Assembly (NCBI RefSeq): GCF_900129005.1
Contig: NZ_FQUN01000006.1
Span: 62,001 to 126,000, forward strand
DNA length: 64,000 bases
Source: Leeuwenhoekiella marinoflava DSM 3653
GTDB taxonomy: Bacteria > Bacteroidota > Bacteroidia > Flavobacteriales > Flavobacteriaceae
Reading direction: 5' to 3'
Position numbers and translations under genes: made by a program. The notes beneath the pieces are model-generated. The model made no database searches. It worked only from the letters and a program-made list of their open reading frames with translations, and had not been told where the DNA came from. The stretch's first letter is position 1. Every line of letters begins with the position of its first letter. Below are positions 1 to 10,400 of the stretch, one piece after another.

Positions 1-633
1 TGATAATAGACTAAGGTTGAACACTAATAGTAAGTATAGAAAAGTATAGGTCTTCATTGATTATTTTTTTAAGACGCAAAAATAGATCATTTGTTTTATT
101 TAGACTAAGTATAGATAAAAGATTTACTTCTTTATACAAATTTTCATTTCAGTAAGATCAAGCGAATACAATCGCTTTTTTTGGGGTATTGATTTTAAGA
201 CTAGTGAATGAACCGCATTTCCCCAATTTCAATAGGCACTGGGCTCGAGAAGGCATGATATGGTTTTAAGTATTTCCGTTTTTCTTTTAAGGGAAGCTTA
301 CATCTTGATTGCTTTCAAAATGGATTTTTCAATTAATAGCTTTCTGTAGTTTTTTAATAAGAACAACAGAAGTAGAAGGACTACTACTTCTTGGGAGGCG
401 AATTTCAACCTTCACTTTATATGGGATATCGAGTTTACACACCGCTGGTATCCAATTTTTTAGCCCCTTGAAAAGACTTGTAAATATTGGAACAGTTGAT
501 AACGGTTGTCAATATAACGCCGCTTGTAAAAATGGTAAAGCAGATGAATCTAACAACATATATTTTATCTCAGAAAGTGGACTCAACTTAAAGTTGATGC
601 GTCTCAAAATGAGTATTAATGATAAGACAATAA
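1..633. other. Non-coding stretch at window start
   Basis: I see no supportable gene here. The only long open frame (309-653, plus strand) would need a TTG start, has no recognisable domain, and runs into the hairpin that terminates the opposite-strand gene. The sequence is AT-rich intergenic DNA, or the decayed end of something lying to the left. Confidence 0.5.
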
Positions 634-664
634 CTAAAAAAAGGCAAGTTTAAAAACTCGCCTT
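634..664 (-). terminator. Rho-independent terminator of the DUF4168 gene
   Basis: Read on the minus strand, an AAGGCGAGTTT arm pairs with AAACTTGCCTT (one G-U pair, short loop) and is followed directly by a run of T. It lies about 40 bases past the stop of the minus-strand DUF4168 gene. Confidence 0.75.
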
Positions 665-702
665 ATCGTATATATTTAGGGATGAATTGTAGCTTGGTTC
701 TA

Positions 703-1212
703 TTAACCTTGCTGTCCGCTCTTTTGTCTTTTCATCATAATCCCTTGAAACTTCTGTTGCAAAGATTTATCTTGTTGTAGCGCCATGGCTACAGCTTTGT
801 ACCGATCAAGTGTTAACCCGTTTTCTTCAATGATAGTTTCCATTTTAGCTTCTAACTCCGGCTGCATTTTTTCTAATTCTCCAATTACAGCAGCATGTTT
901 TTTAAGTTCTTCATCTGAAGCTTCAACACTTGCTTGAGGATTCATTTTCGCCTCTTGGATTTCATTAAAACGCTGTAGTTCGAGCCCCTCATCTTTAATT
1001 ATACCCATCATTTTCTGTTGAGCTGTCTGATTTTCAGCTTGAACCTTTTCAAAAACACCAGCAAATTTTGTTAGCTCATCAGTAGAAATATCTGTTTTAA
1101 CCTGATTTGCAGATGTATTTGGAATTTGTTGAGCATTGGAAGTAGCTATGCTACCAAAAGCTAGTATTCCTGCAAGAGCAAGTTTTGAAATATTCTTTAA
1201 CGTAATCATCAT
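703..1212 (-). CDS. Secreted DUF4168-domain protein
   Basis: This 169-residue protein has an N-terminal signal peptide (about residues 1-27, ending TSNA before QQ), so it should be periplasmic or secreted. The mature part is helical and Gln/Glu/Lys-rich, and appears to hold two copies of one unit: one starting near ISTDELTKFAGVFEKV, the other near ASDEELKKHAAVIGELEKM. Each copy is followed by an (I/E)EEGL-LxRF/Y-like turn. This is the layout of the DUF4168 family, whose molecular function is not established. The frame starts with two adjacent ATG codons, so either could be used. The gene is monocistronic, with its own terminator. Confidence 0.8.
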   Translation of the reverse strand: MMITLKNISKLALAGILAFGSIATSNAQQIPNTSANQVKTDISTDELTKFAGVFEKVQAENQTAQQKMMGIIKDEGLELQRFNEIQEAKMNPQASVEASDEELKKHAAVIGELEKMQPELEAKMETIIEENGLTLDRYKAVAMALQQDKSLQQKFQGIMMKRQKSGQQG

Positions 1213-1383
1213 ATTTTTAATTTAAATGTTCGTTCGGAAGTTTTAAAAAAAAAATCAGAACGCCTTAGGATATACCGTCAATAAACTTTTATTTACAAAA
1301 AAATAACATATCATGTATGGTATTTTAACATATACTAAATTTTATTAATTTTTTAATTAATAGCGTAGAATGCTGTTTGCGGA

Positions 1384-1809
1384 TTATTTTTTTGATTTTC
1401 GGTTATCCAGAAGTTCGACTTCAAATATTAGATTTGTTCTCGGTGGAATGACTCGATAACCTTGTTCTCCACATTCTATATAGTATGGGATGAACAATGT
1501 GGCTTTGTCACCGTAATTTAGTTGTAAAACACCTTCTTTAAAACCAGCTATTATGCGAGCCTCGGGACTGTATGATATTTCAAAGGGGCCATACATTTTT
1601 TCTTTGGGTCTAGTTTGAATATTCCATTTTTCGGCAATTGTTTTAATGCTACTATCAATGAGCATACCATCTTCTAAATACCAAGAATAGTTAATTTTTA
1701 CTTGCTGTGAGCGATTCAGTTTATGATTACTGCCTTTTTCAGAAATGAAGATTCTTAGTCCGCTGGATAAACGATTTGCTTTTTTACGTTGTTCTTCGAA
1801 AAGTGCTTT
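1384..1809 (-). pseudogene. FKBP domain of a frameshift-split cyclophilin-FKBP protein
   Basis: The FKBP-type peptidyl-prolyl isomerase domain is read in a frame that opens at about 1809, well upstream of any usable start codon. The first in-frame ATG (1665) would remove the beginning of the domain. The upstream sequence reads ALFEEQRKKANRLSSGLRIF, then SEKGSN, then QQVKINYSWYLEDGMLIDSS: a typical linker and FKBP entry strand. It continues with IIAGFKEGVLQLNYGDKATL, then IPYY, and ends with VIPPRTNLIFEVELLD. The domain directly continues the cyclophilin frame if one A is restored to the A5 run at 1807-1811. It is therefore the C-terminal half of one 386-residue protein (1384-2543). Whether it is expressed depends on the indel being real. 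Confidence 0.8.
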
Positions 1810-2543
1810 TTAAGCTTTTGCCTTTTCTGAGAAGCAATTGCCTGTTCTTCTGCTTTTTTGTCTATTTCCCTTTTAAATACTTGAGGAGCTTCAAAGTTTC
1901 TGGCTTTTTTGCCTTTTCTTATAATTTTGAGTGATTGTATAGTTACCTGATTTTTAGGTTTTCCTCTTTGGGTGTCCATCATTTCAACTTGGGTTATTGA
2001 TCGTAGAACATCAAAACCTAAAACCAATTGACCGAAAACGGTATGGCATCCTATTTCAGGATTTTTACAATTCTTTAAGTTATTATTCCTATCATACCCA
2101 TTTAGATAGCGGGTTGGTGCAACCGTAATAAAAAATTGACTCCCATTTGTAGCATATCCAGAATTAATCATAGATAGTACTCCAATAGTATCGTGCTTTA
2201 GTTCTGGATTGAATTCATCGTGAAATGTATACCCGGGACCACCTCTTCCAGTGCCGGTTGGATCTCCACCCTGAATCATAAAATCTTTAATGATTCTGTG
2301 AAAGGATACTCCGTCATAAAAAGGTTTGTTACTATAAACAGAGTCTACTAAAGGATTGGTGCCTTCAGCCAGAGATACGAAATTAGATACCGCTGCAGGA
2401 GCCTTATCGTAGAAAAGTTGAGCTACCATTGTCCCTTTGTTGGTCTTAATTTCAGCGTATAAGCCATTTTCAAGTTTAGGGTAGTCGGAACAAGACGCGA
2501 TGCTAGATAATATTAAGAGTGTTAGTAGAAATGAGTTCTTCAT
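1755..2543 (-). CDS. Cyclophilin-type peptidyl-prolyl isomerase lipoprotein, N-terminal half of a dual immunophilin
   Basis: The 262-residue product begins with a lipoprotein signal (lipobox SIASC near residue 19), placing it in the periplasm or on a membrane face. The cyclophilin domain spans about residues 27-205. Visible motifs are VSFHRIIKDFMIQGGDPTGT, NGSQFFIT and HTVFGQLVLGFDVL, which carry the conserved catalytic Arg, Gln and Phe positions. It catalyses prolyl cis-trans isomerisation in exported proteins. After a Lys/Gln-rich helix, the last residues (from about HFSKNNVKKQIVYPAD) look unnatural: they result from a shift out of the frame that continues into the FKBP domain. Cyclophilin-FKBP double proteins (CFBP type) are known in flavobacteria, so the ancestral gene was probably 1384-2543. 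Confidence 0.88.
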   Translation of the reverse strand: MKNSFLLTLLILSSIASCSDYPKLENGLYAEIKTNKGTMVAQLFYDKAPAAVSNFVSLAEGTNPLVDSVYSNKPFYDGVSFHRIIKDFMIQGGDPTGTGRGGPGYTFHDEFNPELKHDTIGVLSMINSGYATNGSQFFITVAPTRYLNGYDRNNNLKNCKNPEIGCHTVFGQLVLGFDVLRSITQVEMMDTQRGKPKNQVTIQSLKIIRKGKKARNFEAPQVFKREIDKKAEEQAIASQKRQKLKKHFSKNNVKKQIVYPAD

Positions 2544-2925
2544 TATTAAAATCTAGTATTATTTTTATTTTATGCTTGTGTATAATTTATTACGAATGGA
2601 ACGTTATACTCAATTTGTTTTTTCAAAACACCGTATTTCAGGTAATCCTGAGTAAGAATTAAAATAAAATGTACCAAAAAACTAGCATTATTAGTTAACT
2701 ACAATAACGTTTGGTTTTACTCTATATTGAATAATGGCTTAAAGTTTCGTATCAATTATGCAAAAGAGAATAAGTTCTCAAGGCGGAAGGAATAGGACAA
2801 TCCAGGTATATTCTAAAAATAAGCAATAACAATCCTAAGAATTAAGAAGAGTTTTTTTTAAAACCTTGTTCTAAACAAACAAGTTCTATAGTAATTGCAA
2901 AAGATGATTTGACATTTTAGTCAAA
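2544..2925. other. Intergenic region between the immunophilin and K+ uptake genes
   Basis: No gene is visible. The region should hold the promoter of the minus-strand immunophilin gene. Near its right end, 2907-2926 can form a 7-bp hairpin (ATTTGAC with GTCAAAT, loop of six) next to the stop of the next minus-strand gene. It may act as a weak terminator, but no clear T tract follows. Confidence 0.4.
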
Positions 2926-3612
2926 TTAAGAATCCTTTAAAAATTTTTTAATAGCTACATTAGCCCCATAAACAACCAGAATGTCATCTTTGTTAAGTTC
3001 GTCATTGGGATTAGCAACCCCCTTAACATTAGTTACTTTTGTAGTTTTTCCAATTATACTTTTCATTTCTGTATTGGCGATAGTGGTTAAAACTAATAAA
3101 TCATAAGTTTCCCTAATTTTAATCTCTTTAATTGTTTTGCCATCAAACCTTTTCGGTACATTAACTTCCACAATACTATAATCATCACTCAACTCAAAGG
3201 AATCAACAACCCCTGTAAAGCATAATTTTTTTGCCCATCGTTCGGCTGACTCTTCCTCCGGATGAACGATCTCATCGACACCAATGGCTTGCAAAACTTT
3301 TTCATGTAAACTATTAACGGCTCTACTAATTAAACGTTTTACACCTAGATTTTTAAATAATGCAGTCACCATAACATTAGTTCCTTGATCTTCACCAATA
3401 GCAATAATGACAACATCCGTTTCTTTTAAAGGTAGGCCAGATACTACAAGCTCATCAGTAGCATCCATACAGATTGTATGTGAAATTTTTTCTTTAAATA
3501 AATCAACTTTATTCATTTTGTTATCAATGCCAATGACTTCATTTCCTTGTGAGGTTAATTTTTCAGCTACTGAAGCTCCAAAATTTCCCAGACCTACTAT
3601 AAGATATTTCAT
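2926..3612 (-). CDS. trkA: TrkA/KtrA-type RCK subunit of a K+ uptake system
   Basis: This 228-residue cytoplasmic protein has an N-terminal RCK_N Rossmann domain that begins YLIVGLGNFGASVAEKL (GxGxxG nucleotide-binding loop) and has an acidic residue closing the second strand (VIGIDNKM). A C-terminal RCK_C (TrkA_C) domain occupies about residues 140-228. Proteins of this type bind nucleotides and gate a TrkH/KtrB K+ channel-like partner. That partner lies immediately upstream on the same strand, nine bases away, so the two should be co-transcribed. The length is normal for a single-RCK (KtrA-like) subunit, not a doubled TrkA. Confidence 0.9.
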   Translation of the reverse strand: MKYLIVGLGNFGASVAEKLTSQGNEVIGIDNKMNKVDLFKEKISHTICMDATDELVVSGLPLKETDVVIIAIGEDQGTNVMVTALFKNLGVKRLISRAVNSLHEKVLQAIGVDEIVHPEEESAERWAKKLCFTGVVDSFELSDDYSIVEVNVPKRFDGKTIKEIKIRETYDLLVLTTIANTEMKSIIGKTTKVTNVKGVANPNDELNKDDILVVYGANVAIKKFLKDS

Positions 3613-3621
3613 CGTATATAT

Positions 3622-5369
3622 TTAATTTATTGTAATTTCTTCGCTTGGATAGCGATAATTTTTATGCTTCACTTTTTTGAATAGTGCGACTATAATAGAG
3701 AGCATACTAACCCTTCCTATAAACATTATTGCAATAACAATTAGTTTGCTAGCAGAGCTTAAACTACTTGTGATACCTAAGCTTAAACCAACGGTACTAT
3801 AAGCTGAAAAACTTTCAAAGGCAATATTGAGTAAACTTTTTCTTGGATCAAAAATGGTAATAAGTGCAATCCCTGAGCCAATTACAATTAAAGATAATGC
3901 TATAGTTGCAAATGCTCTTTTTACAGAAATATCAGCAATTTCTCTTCTGAAAACTTCTATCCGCTGCTTTCCTTTTGCCAAACTAAAAATATTGAGAGTC
4001 GCTATAGCGAAAGTACTCGTTTTTATCCCACCTCCGGTTGAAGCTGGCGATGCACCAATCCACATTAACAAAAAAGTTACCATTACGGTTGGAAATGCCA
4101 ATGCATTCATATCTATAGAATTAAATACGGCTGTTCTGGGAGTTGCAGCACCAAATAAAGCGGTAACTACTTTACCATATAATGAATGTTGAGCAAGTGT
4201 ATTGTGATATTCTAATATGAAAAATGCTGCAAAGGCAACAACTGTAAGTGTGAAAGTTGTTACAAGTGTGATACGGCTGTTAATATTTAATACCCAGGGT
4301 TTATAGATTTTTGAATTAGAGCTAAACAGAAAAAGATTAACGGTTTTATGTTTTAAAAATTTGATGATATTCACTACAATAGGAAAGCCTAAACCGCCTA
4401 AAACAAAAGTGACTATAATTATAAGTTGCATAGTATAATTAAACTGAAATCCACTTTCATAGATACTATTACTCAGGGTTGAGAACCCGGCATTACAAAA
4501 TGCTGAAATAGCATGAAATATCGAAAAGAAAATTCTATCTGAGAGTTTTTCAATTAAAGTCTTATTTAAAGTAAAGAAAATAAGCATAGCTGCGATCAAT
4601 TCTACAATTGCGGTAATTATTATAATGTTTTTTAATGTACTGAATACATCTCCTACTTTTTGAGAATTAGTCATTTCACCCAATGTTAATTGATTTTCGT
4701 ATGTGCTGCCACCTTTAAAAAAGTAACTGAAATAACTTGCAAATGTTAAGATACCCAACCCGCCTATTTGTATTAGAAATAGTATGATAGATTGTCCAAA
4801 TGTTGTAAAATAAGTAGCTGTATCTACAACAATCAATCCGGTAACACATACTGCACTTGTTGAAGTAAACAGTGCATCAATAAACGAAATGCCATTTTGT
4901 GTTGCTTTTGGTAGCATCAATAAAAGTGCTCCAATAAAAATTATGGTGAGGAAACTTAAAATAAATATCTGGGCTGGGTTAAAATAGGTTCTAGTTAAAT
5001 CAAGTTTTTGTTCTGAAAGTTCCCTGATAAATGACAGAATTACTGCCAGAATTACCCATAGGGGATTCTCTAAAATCAAATCGGTCTTAAAGGCTTCACC
5101 GATAAAAAGATACATGTAAAATATATAAAGAGTATATATTACAGAAATAATATCAAATACAGCCACTTTACGTTTTAGTAGGTTTATATTTTCAAAATAT
5201 CTAGCAAAAGTGGATGCTAATCCTAAGGCGATGACAATAAAATAGAAACCATCTATAAGTTGCTGGATTAAAGTAGTTTTAGTGTATCCGAAATCAAAAA
5301 TAAAGGCAAGTATTCCAATGACACTTGCCCAAAAAGCAATCCTATATAGTTTTTTAAGCTATGATCCAT
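3622..5369 (-). CDS. trkH: TrkH/KtrB-family K+ transporter, 5' end interrupted by a one-base frameshift
   Basis: This integral membrane K+ translocating subunit is the partner of the downstream RCK protein. The uninterrupted frame runs from 5166 to 3622 (514 residues) but begins with a GTG inside a membrane region. It includes the pore-loop signatures TSTSAVCVTGLIVVDTATYF, HAISAFCNAGFSTL, GASPASTGGGIKTSTFAIAT and ESFSAYSTVGLSLG, matching the four filter segments of the family. Upstream the same frame stays open to 5358, encoding LYRIAFWASVIGILAFIFDF and more membrane sequence but no start codon. An ATG at 5369 (MDHSLK) joins this frame if one A is added to the A6 run at 5350-5355. The restored protein would be 582 residues. 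Confidence 0.85.
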
Positions 5370-5568
5370 CTAACAAAAATAGGTTTTCTTAGCAGAATGC
5401 TTTTTTTAAATGCTTGCTTAATCGGAATGTGTTACTAATGATGCATTATTTCTATTGATTAAAATCTTTCAATTGGTCGACACTAAATATGGAAAATAAA
5501 AGACTTCAATTCTAAAAATTTTTAAAAAAGAGTTGATAATTTATAAAAATTTGATCAATAAGGTATTA

Positions 5569-6150
5569 TCATTGAGAACTAGTTTTATAAGCATAAAACA
5601 ACACAAATAAAAATAAATCAGATTTGTCTTTAAAAACCTCGCGTATTCGTTTAAGAGCTATACTTATTTGTGATTCTACGGTTTTTGTGGAAATATTTAG
5701 TTCTTTCGCAATTTCCTTATGTGAATACCCCTGTTTTTTGTGCATATTAAATATAATGCGACAGCGTTTAGGAAGATTGTTGACCGTTTGCTCAATCAAT
5801 CTCATTTTTTTCTGAAAATTTTCTTCAGGTTCTTCTATTATAGACTGTAACGCTTCTTGTTTTAAAGAATCAAGATATGTTTGTGTCTTCTTTTCTTTGC
5901 GATAATTATCTATAAACATATTGTAAGCTATACTGTATAAATAGCTTTTAAGAGATACTGTTAAGTTAAGATCATCTTTCTTTTCCCATAACTTTATGAA
6001 TGTATTTTGAGCAATATCCTCAGCATCAGCTACTTTATTTACATACTGCAAGAGGTAAGCGACCATGGGTTGGTACAATACTTCGAATAGTTTCGTAAAG
6101 GACTGTTCATCACCTTTTTGAAGCAACTCAATTAATTCAGAATTTGTCAT
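5569..6150 (-). CDS. ECF RNA polymerase sigma factor (FecI-like)
   Basis: This 193-residue sigma-70 family protein has region 2 at about residues 20-90 (YLLQYVNKVADAEDIAQNTF, with FIKLWEKK following) and region 4 near residues 125-175 (LPKRCRIIFNMHKKQGYSHK, with KEIAKELNISTKTVESQI-type helix-turn-helix). It would direct RNA polymerase to the SusCD locus when released from its anti-sigma factor. The FecR-type anti-sigma gene is divergent, 100 bases away, followed by a SusC with an STN domain: the standard transenvelope signalling layout in Bacteroidota. Confidence 0.9.
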   Translation of the reverse strand: MTNSELIELLQKGDEQSFTKLFEVLYQPMVAYLLQYVNKVADAEDIAQNTFIKLWEKKDDLNLTVSLKSYLYSIAYNMFIDNYRKEKKTQTYLDSLKQEALQSIIEEPEENFQKKMRLIEQTVNNLPKRCRIIFNMHKKQGYSHKEIAKELNISTKTVESQISIALKRIREVFKDKSDLFLFVLFYAYKTSSQ

Positions 6151-6250
6151 ACTGGGTTTAAGAATGAGGTAAAGGTTAAAAAAAAATTAATTTTTTTTAA
6201 GGGATGTTATCTTTTTTTTACGTCTTTGAGATGAATAATATGTTAACTAC

Positions 6251-7381
6251 ATGAAAAACATTGATAATTTAATATCAAAATATCAAAATGACTGCATAAC
6301 TGATCAGGAGATAGTTATGCTGGAAGCTTGGGTTAAAAGTAATGATTCAAATAAATCCTATTTCAAAAGTCGTATAAAAGAAGACTACTTTACAGATGTA
6401 TGGGCTAGAGAAGATGTGAATTCAGTTGCATTTAAAAATTTGTTTAAGCCAGTTGTCAAACTAAATCATAACAGATATTTAAGTGTTATACGTAAATATG
6501 CTGCAATTTTTGTAATTGCTCTTATCACTTCAGGTTTGGGCTATTTATTATTTACAACTAATCAAGAAATCAGTTATGATCCAGGCCAAATAACGTTGAC
6601 TTTAGGAAGTGGAGATACTGTTGTTGTGGATGATAATACAGGTCAAGTAATTTCTGATGCTAATGGAGATATGCTAGGTATTCAAAAACGTGAGCAGATT
6701 AATTTTAATATAAAGAAACAGAAGAAAGGTAATTTCTCTTACAATTTTTTAAAAGTACCTGAAGGAAAGCGTATTTCGTTGATTTTATCTGATAGTTCCG
6801 TTGTTTATTTAAATTCAAATAGTTCTCTAAGGTTTCCTAATCAATTTTTATCATCCGGAAAACGTGAGGTGTATTTAAAAGGAGAGGCCTATTTTAAAGT
6901 AGCTAAGGATGCAAGTAGACCCTTTGTCGTAAATGCAGATGCTTTGGATATAGAAGTTTTGGGGACACAGTTTAATGTAAATGCATATGAAGAGTATGAT
7001 GAGATTACTGCCACGCTTGCCGAGGGATCTATAAGGTTAACAGCAGGTAATTTATCCCAAACAATTGTACCAGGTGAGGCGGGAACGCTTTTAAAAAACC
7101 AAAAATCATTAGAGGTATCTAATGTGATTGTTGCAAATGATATTGCTTGGGTAGAGGATAGACTTTTATTTATAGATGAACCCTTTTATAACATAATGCG
7201 TAAAATAGAACGCAGTTATGGAGTGCGTATTATAAATCATAATCCAGAACTAGATAAAACTCATTTTAATGGAGATTTTGATCTGAACACAGAAAGTGTA
7301 GAAGATGTTTTAGATGCTTTTACCGCCGTAGACTTTTTTGAATACTCTTATAAGAATAAAATAGTAACCATTAAAAAATAA
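6251..7381 (+). CDS. FecR-family anti-sigma factor
   Basis: This 376-residue inner-membrane regulator has a short cytoplasmic N-terminal part (about residues 1-75, including NDCITDQEIVMLEAWVKSND) that should hold the ECF sigma factor. One membrane segment follows (about 80-98, AAIFVIALITSGLGYLLF). The periplasmic FecR domain contains VPEGKRISLILSDSSVVYLN and the KGEAYFKVAKDASRPFVVNA stretch, and there is a C-terminal DUF4974 domain (about 305-376) that contacts the STN domain of the receptor. It is divergent from the sigma gene, and 99 bases ahead of the SusC gene it should govern. Confidence 0.9.
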   Translation: MKNIDNLISKYQNDCITDQEIVMLEAWVKSNDSNKSYFKSRIKEDYFTDVWAREDVNSVAFKNLFKPVVKLNHNRYLSVIRKYAAIFVIALITSGLGYLLFTTNQEISYDPGQITLTLGSGDTVVVDDNTGQVISDANGDMLGIQKREQINFNIKKQKKGNFSYNFLKVPEGKRISLILSDSSVVYLNSNSSLRFPNQFLSSGKREVYLKGEAYFKVAKDASRPFVVNADALDIEVLGTQFNVNAYEEYDEITATLAEGSIRLTAGNLSQTIVPGEAGTLLKNQKSLEVSNVIVANDIAWVEDRLLFIDEPFYNIMRKIERSYGVRIINHNPELDKTHFNGDFDLNTESVEDVLDAFTAVDFFEYSYKNKIVTIKK

Positions 7382-7410
7382 CATTATGCTATAAAACTCC
7401 ACAATAAAAA

Positions 7411-7432
7411 AGGGAATGCGTCAACATTCCCT
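7411..7432 (+). promoter_or_regulatory. Hairpin between fecR and susC
   Basis: A perfect 8-bp inverted repeat (AGGGAATG/CATTCCCT, loop of six) is preceded by a run of six A and followed by AACAATCAATTAATTA. There is no T tract immediately after it, so it is not a classical terminator. A similarly placed AGGGA.../...TCCCT hairpin occurs between the second fecR and susC (46178-46221), also followed by ATTAATTA. It may protect the susC mRNA end or set the expression ratio. Confidence 0.6.
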
Positions 7433-7480
7433 AACAATCAATTAATTATTTCCTACAACAATTAAAAGTTCTTCAAAATT

Positions 7481-10400
7481 ATGAAAATAAAGCATTTGAA
7501 AATGAAAGCTTCAGTCATTTTAACCTTGTTTTGTGCTTTGCAGCTATTTGCTCTTAAAACCACTGCACAAAAATTTGATATTGATCTTAAAGATCAGACT
7601 GTCGAAAAAGCAATAGCCTACATTAAGTCTCATAGTGATTATAAATTTTTTTACCAAGAAGATTTACTTAAAGAAGATTGGAAAATTTCTGTAAAAGCAA
7701 ATAGTGCAGATATATTTGAAGTTTTAGAGCAGCTTTTTGAAAAATTGCCAGTCTCTTATATTATTAAAAAAAAGCAAATAATCTTAAAGCCTGAAACTGA
7801 TACGATTCCTTCTAATACAACAGGATTTATAGAAGAGCAGCAATCGGTTTCTGGAAAAATTAGAGATCATTCAGGAGTTCCCATAATGGGGGCTACCGTA
7901 TGGATTAAAAACACCCGTAAAGGTGTTTCTACTAATGAGAACGGGTATTATAGTTTATCCGCTAATACGAGCGATACACTAGTATATAATTTTTTAGGTT
8001 TTAAACAAGAAGAGCGTATTGTTGGAAACCAAAGTGTAATTGATATCGTTCTTCAACCTGATGTAAATAATCTTGATGAGGTAACAATAATGATGTCTAC
8101 CGGTTATCAGAAAATAGCCAAAGAGCGTGCAACCGGATCTTTTTCTGTAATTGATGGAGAAGAATTGCAGAAAGTACCTGTAAATAATATTATGAACCAG
8201 CTTGAAGGTCGAGTTGCAGGTTTACAAATAGATATTTTAGAATCTGATAATACTTTTGTTTATAGTAATCAGCTTGGAGATACTGAAGGTAATACGAGTT
8301 ATAACTTCAGAATACGTGGGCAATCAACTTACCAGGGAAATGACGCTCCTCTTATTGTAATAGATGGCGCGCCTACTGAATTAGATATAAAAGCTATAAA
8401 TAGTGACGATGTAGAAAAAATTACATTTCTTAAAGATGCTGCTTCTGCGTCAATTTATGGGGCACGTGCTGCAAATGGAGTTATTGTAATAGATACAAAA
8501 CACGGTAGTAAAGGTAAAACCCGTATCAATTACTCACAGAATTATACATTTTCCTCAAAACCTTCATTATCCAGTTTACCTTTAATGAATTCTACACAGG
8601 TCTTAGACTTAGAGCAGGAATTAATTGATCGTGGTATTGTTGCAGACCCAGCTTTGGCAACCAGTTTGTACAACTCTACACCTATAAGTAGAGGAATGGA
8701 GATTATGTTTGAGCAAGAGCGTGGTAATATCTCTGAAGCTGAGCGCGAAAATCAGTTGAATATATTACGGGAAAGAAATAATTATAATCAAATTACTCAG
8801 TATCTATTACAACCCTCATCTTCTAAAACGTATAATTTATCACTAAGTGGTGGTAAGGGTGATTACACTTATTTTACCTCTGCATCTTATGCAAAAGAAG
8901 AAACACAAACTAAAGGCAATGATGGCAAGCGTTTAACGCTTACTGCTAATCAAAATTTTAAACTTTTTGATTACGCAGAAGTTAGTACAAGTTTAAAAGG
9001 ATCATTTTTTGACTTTAATCAAAATGGAATAGGTTTAAATCCTTTGTCCGGATCTTTAACTACTTTTTTACCCTACAATGAGATTGTAGATGAAAATGGG
9101 GAAGGTGTTGGTTACGACCGTGCATTTTATAGCGGTGATATCACTCGTTTTGAAGCTGCTGGATACTTACCCTGGGGTTATAACTATCTCGACGAGTTGC
9201 AAAATTCAGACAAAACCATACATGAACAAAACTATTCTGCAAATATACAGGTAGTACTACCTATAACTAAGGGATTAAGTGCGTCTGGGACCTACTTTAT
9301 AGAACGTTCTTATAAAGACAACCCTAATATTTACAATCAAGATACATATTACACCAGAGATTTAATTAATCAGGCTACTTTTTTAGACCCAACTACAAAT
9401 GTATTGAGCCGTGCAATTCCTCTTGGATCTATTTACCAAAAAAACAAGTATATAGAAGGAAGTCAGACTACCAGAGGACAACTGAATTATAACGCTATTT
9501 TTGGTAAACATGCAATTGATGCAATTGCCGGTATGGAGTTTAGAGAAACGCGTAATCAAATAAGCGGAGGAACGTTGTTTGGTTATAATGAAAAAACGCA
9601 AACTTCTATAGATTTGCCTGCAACAAATTATACCAGTGTATATGGTTATAATTCAACGCTCACTTACAACAATACGAATACAAACAGAAGAAGAAGATTT
9701 TTATCTTATTATGGAAATGCGGCTTATACCTATAATAATAAATACGTTTTTTCAGGAAGTATTCGTCTTGATGATTATAACAATTTTGGTGTTGATAAAA
9801 GCTATAGACGTACCCCATTGTGGTCTACAGGTTTTAAATGGAATTCAAGTAAAGAGTCTTTTCTAAAAGATGTGGAGATTATAAATAATTTAAGCTTTAG
9901 AGCTACTTATGGCTTTAACGGAAATATAAGCTTAACTACTTTTCCGTTTACAAATATATCAATTGCAGATATTGATTTTAATTTATCACAGCTGCCTTAT
10001 GCTTTTGTTTCAGCTGCAGCAAATCCGGCACTCCGTTGGGAAAAAACTGGAGTTCTGAACTTCGGTATTGATTTTAGTATACTAAATAACCGTTTAAATG
10101 GTAGTATAGAATATTATCAAAAGAACAGTAAAGATCTAATACAGAACTTTCCGGTATCAGAATTTTATGGCTTACCTAATAATACATTGACAAGAAACAC
10201 TGCCACTTTAAAAGGTAGAGGTATAGATTTAAACTTAAATGGAGATTGGTTAAGATTAAAGGATTTTAAGATAAACACGGCACTTATTTTATCGTATAAC
10301 AAGAATGAGGTAACTGATTCTCGCTATGAAAGTTATTCAAGTTATTTAAATGGAACGGGAAGCACTCCTCCTATTAAAGGCTATGGTTTGAATAGTTTAT

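Noticed and set aside
309-653. Open frame of 114 codons on the plus strand
   Set aside because: It needs a TTG start, has no domain or convincing composition, and its end lies inside the terminator hairpin of the opposite-strand gene.
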